A stretch of DNA of 12,115 nucleotides from Parvularia atlantis. Its lineage: Eukaryota; Opisthokonta; Rotosphaerida. Position numbers and translations under genes: made by a program. The notes under the pieces were generated by a model. It had not been told where the DNA came from. It was given only the letters and a program-made list of their open reading frames with translations, and did not search any database. Shown here piece by piece: positions 6,722 to 12,115 of the stretch (within the stretch, counting starts at the first letter, position 1; every line of letters starts with the position of its first letter). The stretch covers positions 1 through 12,115 of the forward strand of contig CALSCO010001797.1 of the NCBI GenBank assembly GCA_943704415.1. Reading direction: 5' to 3'.

Positions 6722-9700
6722 TGGGCACAGGCGTGGGCGCGCGGCCGCCGCCTGTCAACGACGTCTTTAGCTCGCTCGCGCACGGCGTCGGGCAGCCCGC
6801 GCCGCGCCCGGCCGCAGCTCCCCTCGCAGCTCCACTGGCCGCAGCGCAGCCGCAGCGTGCCGTCAGTGCGTGACGTGCGCGCGTGCTGCGGGCCCGATCC
6901 GCGCTCACACCGCCTGCGCACGCTTGTCGTCAGGCCCTGCCGTGCCCGCGACCGTCCTCGCGCCGTCGCACGCGGCCGGCGCGGCCGACCCGTTCGGGAG
7001 ACTTCTGGGCGGTGCCGTGCCCAAGGCGCAGCCGATGGGCGGTGCGTACAGTCGGCCAGCCCGGCCGCCGTACGCACGGCGCTCACACGCGCTCGGCTGC
7101 AGCCGCCCGGGCCGCGCCGATGGCCGCGCCAGTGGCCGCCGCGCCTGCCGCCGGCACCGCCGCGTGGAACTTTGACATCTTCGAGGCGCCCAAGCCGGCA
7201 TCGGCTGCCGCTGCCAGCACGGCCGCACCGCCCACGGCCGCCAAGGTGGACGACGACCCCTTTGCGATCTTCAATGCGCCGCCGCCGACGCGCACACCGG
7301 CCGCGCCGGCCGCGCCGGCCGCACCTTCCGCGGCCGTTCTGGACGAGTTTGCGGACTTTGGCGCGCCCGTTGCGCCCTCGCCCGCGCCCGCGCCCGCGCC
7401 TGCACCTGCACCTGCACCTGCGCCTGCACCCGCGGCGGCGCGTGTGGTGACGCCGACGCCTGCGCTGCCGCCGCGCAGTGCCGACAGCCGCGGCCGCTTC
7501 GACGCCGACAGCGACGACGAGGAGCGTGCCGATCCGCCGCTGCCGCCGCGCACGCAGGCCACCAGTGCGTCCGGGCGCGGTCAGGCTCGCAGCCGCTCAC
7601 GCGCTCACCCTAGCAGAGCGGCAAGAGGCGGACGACATCGACCGCGAGGACTACGGGCCGCTGCGCAACGACCCGCCGCTGCCGCCGCGCCGCCCCGCGA
7701 GCACGGGCCCCGCGGCTGTCACTGGCGGCGGCGCTACAACCAACGAGACCGGCTCGCTTTTTTCGTCCGTCTTTGGCAAGGTGCGCGCTCTCTTGCTGCA
7801 CCCGTGGCCGCGGGCTCACAGCGGCGCAGATCAAAGAGACGGCGGGCAGCGCGGTCAAGTACACGACCGAGAAGACCGTGCAGCTTAAGAAGGCGCTGGA
7901 CGAGAAGCTCAAGGACGAGGAGGCCAAGCGCACACCGCCGGTGCGGGCACAACCGCAACGTCACCAGCCGGTCGCTCACCTGGTACGCAGCACCTCGTGC
8001 GCATGCTCGAGCAGATGGGCGCGCGGCCCGACGATGCGCGTGCGGCCCTCGCGGCGACCAAGAACGACGTCGGCGCGGCGATCAAGATGCTCAAGCTTGG
8101 TACGGCCAGGCGCACACATCCCGCGTGCGCTGACCAGAGGCCCTCGTCGCGCAGACCCGTCCAAGCTCGACGATGGCGCGCCCTCGCCCGCGCCATTCGC
8201 GTCGGCGTCCGCATCCACGTCGTCCACGCGGCTCGACACGCCGGCAGCCTCGACGGAGCGCCTGCCGGCCGGACCGTCGGCAACCAAGTTCGACGCGCAG
8301 GTCGCGCAGCTGGTCGACATGGGCTTCGATGCGGGCCTGTCCGAGAAGGCCCTGCAGCGCACGGGTGGCGACGTCTCCGCCGCGGCGGACCTGCTGACAA
8401 AGCACAGGTCGGCGGTGACGGCCGGTTGGCGAAGCACGCGCTGACGCTTCGCGTCCACAGCAAACGCATGACCGAGAAACAGGAAGCACAGGCGGCCGTG
8501 CGCGCACCCGCCTCGGCGCCCGTGCCGGCACCCGCACCTGCACCCGCAGCCGTGCCCGCATCGACGGCTGCACCGGCCGCGCGTCGGCCGACTATGGAGG
8601 CGTTGGTGGCGCAGCTGGTCAAGCGGGGCTTTGACGCGCAGTGGTCTGAAAAGGCGCTGCGACACACCAAGGGCGACGTCAACGCCGCCGTGGAGCTGCT
8701 CATCAAACACAAGTGCGTCGCAGCGCACGGCCCCAACCGCCGCCGGCCGCGCCTCACACTCTGTGCTGCCCTTTCGCAGCAAGGCGCCCGCTTCTGCCTC
8801 AGCGCCGGCCGGGCGACTGTCGGCCGGGACATCGCCCGTCGGTGGAAGCACGCCGCAGCGCACGGTGTCGCCCTTGCCCGCCGCGGCACCGGCCCGGCCC
8901 AAGGTAAGCGCGCAGTTGTCGCAGCACTGGCCGCGGCAGCAAACAAAAAGCGCGCGAGCAGATCGACGCGCCGCCGCTCGACCCACAGCTGGAGCAGCGC
9001 GTGAACGCGCTCCGGCTCAAGGGCAACGAGCTGTTCAAGGCCGGCAACTACGACGAGGCCAAGGGTGCGTGTCGTGCGCGTGGTGCATGCGATTGACTGC
9101 AACCGGGCGCACACCGACCGGCGCACACACCAGTTCTGTACACGGAGGCGCTGGCGCTCGTGCCCAAGGGTCACCCGGCGTCGCTGCCGCTGCTGGGCAA
9201 CCGTGCACAGTGCTCGCTCAGGTGCGCGTCGCAGCCGCTGCTCGCCCCCCGCGTCGCTGACCGCTCGACAGCGCTGACTCGTTCAAGGCGTGCATCGAGG
9301 ACTGTAACGCCGTGCTTGCGCTTGTGCCGGACGACGTCAAGTCGCTCATGCGGCGGGTGAGCGTGTCCCGATCGCTGCGTGCGGCGCCACTCATCCGCTG
9401 TGCTAGGCCAAGGCGTACGAGGCCACGGAGAAGCTGGACGAGGCCTACGCCGACTACAAGGCCGCACTCGCACTGGACCCGGCGCAGAAGAACGCGGGCC
9501 TGGGCATGGATCGCATCACAAAGAGTGCGCTCGCGTGCGCTCATGCCACGGCACGGCGGGCCGTTTCATGCGCGGTGCGCAGGCAAAAAGTCGCTGGAGA
9601 AGCACCTGGAAAAGGAGGCGTCGGGCGAGTCGCAGCCTGCGTGCGTTGTCGCGGCTCTGCGCGTGTGGTCACACCTCGCTGACGTGCGCGCCACAGCGCC

Positions 9701-10508
9701 GCCCCGGCCGCTGCTGCAGCAACACCGGCAGCGCCGGCGCGGTCGCAGGAGGACGAGCTAGCGGATTTGTACAACTTCAAGTGCGCGTCGATGGGCTGTC
9801 TGCGCGCACCGACAGCCGTGCCTGACGCCTAGCCGCAGGTTGTCGTCTTCCGCGGCGGCCGAGGCTGGCGGCGCGGCCAAGACGACGTCGACGAGCACGC
9901 CGATCGCCGAGGAGGATCAGGGCGAGGGTGCGGCGGTGCGCTGGTGTGGCCGGCGGTGCGCTGAGCCGTGGACGGCAGCGCTCAAGAAGCTCAAGGAGCG
10001 CGAGGCGATGGAGCTGGCCGAGGACAACGCCAAGGAGATGTTTGCGGAGGACGTGCGTGGCGCCCGCCCGGGTCGCGGCTGCGCTGACGCGGCGGCTGCC
10101 AGGTCGACCGCAAGCTGGCCGCATGGCGCAGCCGCAAGGAGGGCAACATCCGCGCGCTGCTGTCCTCGCTTGACTCGATCCTGTGGGCCGAGCTCGAGTG
10201 GACGACGATCAAGTGCGCGACGCGGTCGTGCCCGTCGTCGCACGCCGCTGACGCTCGCGCACCACAGCCTGTCGGAGCTCGTGACGCCGTCGCAGGTCAA
10301 GGTGCGCTACCTCAAGGCGATCAACAAGGTGCACCCGGACAAGGTGCGCGACGCTTGCTCCGTCTTGTCGCCTCTGACGGCGCGGCGCGGCGCTGGTCGG
10401 CCGTCGCAGGTCAATACCAACAACCTCGAGCACAAGATGCTCGCGCAGGGCATCTTCTACACGCTCAACCAGGCGTGGGACGTGTTCAAGGTGCAGAACG
10501 GTCTGTGA
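6450..10508 (+). CDS. SWA2: Swa2-type auxilin, clathrin-uncoating J-protein
   Basis: Cytosolic co-chaperone that, in the known family, binds clathrin coats and recruits Hsp70 through its J domain to strip them. The spliced protein has 970 residues, larger than yeast Swa2. It opens with the clathrin-box sequence DDLLDLA (2-8), followed by adaptor-binding-like DPF and acidic-Phe motifs: DPFGAFVPFG, DPFGRLLGG, WNFDIFEAP, DDDPFAIFNAP, LDEFADFGAP. A Pro/Ala region carries two PPLPPR motifs of SH3-ligand type. Three UBA-like modules follow: 398-434 (LVRMLEQMGARPDDARAAL), about 477-516 (VAQLVDMGFDAGLSEKAL) and about 560-600 (VAQLVKRGFDAQWSEKAL). TPRs span about 652-774 (ALRLKGNELFKAGNYDEAK, LPLLGNRAQCSL, AKAYEATEKLDEAYADYKAA). 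The auxilin-type J domain is at the C-terminus with HPDK at 935-938 and a closing NQAWDVFKVQ. The stop is 33 bp before the next gene's ATG. Confidence 0.92.
6688..6717 (+). repeat. (CAG)10 in SWA2 exon 2
   Basis: Ten uninterrupted CAG codons encode ten glutamines after the first DPF motif. A pure triplet tract of this length is likely to vary in length between strains. Confidence 0.95.
7381..7432 (+). repeat. Pro-Ala repeat in SWA2 exon 4
   Basis: Hexamer-like units CCCGCG and CCTGCA encode alternating Pro-Ala, about nine pairs, forming a stiff disordered linker between the FADFGAP motif and the acidic DSDDEE stretch. Shorter Pro-Ala runs recur before the third UBA module (about 8521-8560). 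Confidence 0.9.
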
Positions 10509-10541
10509 GGCCGCAGTAGTGAGCGGTGTCTTTGGTTGTCG
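10509..10541. other. 33-bp spacer between SWA2 stop and ALT1 start
   Basis: Both genes are on the plus strand. These 33 bases must contain, or lie inside, the 3' end of the SWA2 transcript and the promoter/leader of the aminotransferase gene. A short T/G-rich stretch (GTGTCTTTGGTTGTCG) is present. No AATAAA or TATA is seen. Confidence 0.6.
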
Positions 10542-12073
10542 ATGCTCGGTCAGCGTGGTGCGCGTGGCGTGGCTCCCACGCTCCAGCCAGCTGCGGAAGC
10601 TCACCCACCCGCTGCCTCCGTTCCGCGCCCCCCCCCCCCACCACCACGCGCCGCGCAGTGCTCAGCCGCACCGTCGCCGCTGCCGCCCGCCCGCTCGCGC
10701 TCGCGCGCCGACCGCTGACGACGACGACGACGACGACGACGAGGATGAACGGTGGGCCGACCCGCTGCCGCCGCGCACGAGGCCTGACGCCGCTGCCCCG
10801 CGCGCACGCGCAGGCCACCACGACAAGGGCAAGGTGCTGAGCGTGGCCGCGCTCAACCCGCACGTCGTCCAGGCCGAGTACGCCGTGCGCGGCCTGCTGG
10901 CCGTCCGGGCCGAGCAGCTGAAGGAGGCGCGTCGCGACCGACGGCGGCACCGGCGCTGACGTGACGCGGCCCCGCGGCGCCAGGCGCTCGCCAAGGGCGA
11001 CATGACGCTGCCGTTCCGCGAGGTCGTGCACTGCAACATCGGCAACCCGCAGCAGCTGCAGCAGCCGCCGCTCACCTTCTTCCGCCAGGTCACGGCGCTG
11101 CTGCAGGCGCCGCACCTGCTCGACGACGCCCGCCGCGCCGACGTGCTCAAGCTCTTCCCGGCCGACGCAATCGCGCGCGCCAAGGCGAGGCCGCCCGCGC
11201 CCGCTGCCTCTGCGCCGCGGGGCTGAGACGGCGCGCGCAGGTCCTGCACAAGGCGATCGGGAGCATGGGCGCCTACAGCCACTCGAAGGGCGTGCCGCAC
11301 ATCCGGCGCAGCGTCGCGCGGTTCATCGAGGGTGTGCGCGCTTGCGCGTGGCCTGCGGCCTGTGCAGAGGCACTGACGCCGCCGCTGCCCGCAGAGCGCG
11401 ACGGCTTCCCCGCCGATCCGGAGCACATCTTCCTCACGGCCGGCGCGAGCGACGGCGTCAAGAGCATCATGACGGCGCTGCTCGCTGGGCCCAGCTGCTG
11501 CGTGCTCATCCCCCTGCCGCAGTACCCGCTCTACTCGGCGGCGATGACGCTGCTTAACGGCCAGGCCGCCTACTACGAGCTGGACGAGGCGCACGACTGG
11601 AGCCTGTCGGTGCGCACCGACCGCACACTCTCGCACACGCACACGCACACGCCCGCTGACCCGGCGCGCCAGCCCGCGCGCATCCTCGAGCTGCTCCAGC
11701 AGCAGCGCGCCCAGGGCGTAGACGTGCGCGCGATCGTCGTCATCAACCCGGGCAACCCGACAGGCCAGTGCCTCTCGCTCAGCAACATGCGCGAGATCGT
11801 CGATCTGTGCAAGCGCGAGCGCCTCGTCCTGCTGGCCGACGAGGTCTACCAGATCAACGTCTACGACAAGCACGACCGCCCCTTTCACTCGTTCAAGAAG
11901 GTCCTGCGCAGGTACACACGCACGCAACCGCTGCCGCCACCATGCCTGCGCTCAGCCGGCCGCGAACAGCATGGGCCCCGAGTACGCGTCAGTTGAGCTG
12001 TTTTCGTTCCACAGCGTCTCCAAGGGCGTCGTGGGCGAGTGCGGCCAGCGCGGCGGCTACCTTGAGTGCACCA
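10542..12073 (+). CDS. ALT1: Alanine aminotransferase, mitochondrial type (3' part outside window)
   Basis: PLP enzyme of fold type I that interconverts alanine plus 2-oxoglutarate and pyruvate plus glutamate. Exons: 10542-10557, 10659-10751, 10814-10926, 10984-11184, 11241-11331, 11395-11609, 11673-11911, 11970-12073 and onward; 357 codons visible. The joined first exons give [20 protein letters not shown] followed by ARRP and eight Thr, an Arg-rich leader without acidic residues, typical of a mitochondrial presequence. Mature signatures: [98 protein letters not shown] (267-275), [13 protein letters not shown] and the PLP-lysine segment SFHSVSKG (K341), then GECGQRGGY. The window ends after a donor at 12074. 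Introns 3 and 4 have GC donors. The N-terminal exons are the least certain: an ATG at 10745 could serve as a downstream, cytosolic start. Confidence 0.9.
10717..10740 (+). repeat. (GAC)8 microsatellite in the ALT1 leader exon
   Basis: Eight GAC units. In the spliced ALT1 frame they are read as eight ACG threonines inside the presumed presequence. In the other open frame they would be polyaspartate, which would be unfit for mitochondrial targeting. Length variation would change the presequence without shifting frame. Confidence 0.9.
10927..10983 (+). other. GC-AG intron 3 of ALT1
   Basis: Donor GAG|GCGCGT, branch-like GCGCTGACGTGACG, acceptor GCGCCAG. The exon before it runs into a TGA at the branch site if not spliced, so an intron is required. 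Joining gives [17 protein letters not shown] in frame, as in the enzyme family. The only GT nearby (10931) does not keep the frame with any acceptor I can find. Confidence 0.8.
11185..11240 (+). other. GC-AG intron 4 of ALT1
   Basis: Donor AAG|GCGAGG, branch-like GGCTGAGAC, acceptor GCGCGCAG. The reading frame hits a TGA at the branch site, so an intron is required. There is no GT dinucleotide between 11144 and the acceptor. The GT at 11143-11144 would also keep phase but would delete the conserved [10 protein letters not shown] segment. The GC donor joins ADAIARAK to [14 protein letters not shown]. Confidence 0.8.
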
Positions 12074-12115
12074 GTGCGCGCAGTGGCGATTCGCGTGTGC
12101 TATGTTGACGGGGGG
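12074..12115 (+). other. Start of ALT1 intron 8, cut by the window end
   Basis: After GGYLECT and one base of the next codon, GTGCGCGC opens an intron; a branch-like GTTGAC lies near 12103-12108 and the acceptor should fall just beyond the window. Aminotransferases of this family continue with the rest of the small domain, about 140 residues. Confidence 0.7.

Larger units (their letters stand above)
6450..10508 (+). other. Exon map of SWA2 (21 exons, 20 introns)
   Basis: Exons: 6450-6552, 6626-6865, 6934-7041, 7103-7564, 7614-7780, 7830-7940, 7991-8099, 8155-8407, 8461-8712, 8780-8903, 8962-9064, 9134-9221, 9272-9356, 9407-9524, 9583-9640, 9697-9780, 9839-9927, 9979-10052, 10103-10212, 10268-10343, 10410-10508. 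All phases match and the sum is divisible by three. Introns are 49-73 bases. Least certain are intron 4, whose acceptor is TAGCAG (exon 5 could start at 7617); intron 10, GAGCAG at its end (exon 11 could start at 8959); intron 16, with TAGCCGCAG; and intron 17 (9928-9978), 51 bases without a stop, which might be retained. Confidence 0.8.

Noticed and set aside
7909-9174. A 421-codon minus-strand open frame opposite the UBA/TPR part of SWA2
   Set aside because: Fragments look UBA-like only because complementary GC-rich codons echo the real exons. No start context, no splice logic.
10536-10718. Unspliced 60-codon Pro-rich frame at the ALT1 start
   Set aside because: It shares the ATG at 10542 but ends in a stop. 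Splicing out 10558-10658 instead joins the ATG to an Arg-rich leader that continues into the enzyme.
1-12115. Mobile elements, tRNA or rRNA genes, CRISPR arrays, or a bacterial operon
   Set aside because: No transposase-like or reverse-transcriptase-like frame, no terminal inverted repeats, no cloverleaf or spaced repeats seen. Spliced genes exclude a bacterial source.

Overview
The window is nuclear DNA from a small-genome, very GC-rich eukaryote (roughly 70% G+C by eye), almost certainly a fungus and probably a basidiomycete yeast. Every gene is split by tiny introns of about 46-100 bases, usually starting GTGCG or GTGCGT, carrying a branch-site-like CTGAC, CTAAC, CTCAC or CTGAG, and ending in CAG. 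The UBA-TPR-J-domain auxilin (Swa2 type) and the KGG-repeat stress protein fit a fungus. Placement near the Malassezia/Ustilaginomycotina yeasts is only a guess from compaction and base composition. The longest unspliced open frames are mostly composition artefacts, so I built the gene models by joining exons where donor, branch site, acceptor, reading phase and protein-family alignment agree.

Layout: 1-476 upstream spacer with a 20-bp tandem repeat and a possible uORF; 477-3200 (+) RAD4/XPC nucleotide-excision-repair protein, 12 exons; 3246-4054 (-) KGG-repeat (Con-10-like) stress protein, 3 coding exons plus a likely 5'UTR intron; 4391-5519 (+) metaxin-family mitochondrial outer-membrane import protein, 8 exons; 5548-6418 (-) PX-domain phosphoinositide-binding protein, 5 exons; 6450-10508 (+) Swa2-type auxilin, 21 exons; 10542 to beyond the window end (+) alanine aminotransferase with a predicted mitochondrial presequence, 8 exons visible.

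The six genes are neighbours rather than one pathway. Two links are suggestive. The PX protein and the auxilin both belong to endosome/clathrin traffic and are divergent with at most 31 bp between start codons. Metaxin and alanine aminotransferase are both mitochondrial. The striking general property is compaction: spacers of 45, 28, 31 and 33 bp separate most genes, yet there are about 53 introns, three of which appear to be GC-AG. I see no mobile element, rRNA, tRNA, CRISPR array or unknown multi-gene system. The unusual material is in gene spacing, splice signals and a few protein architectures.
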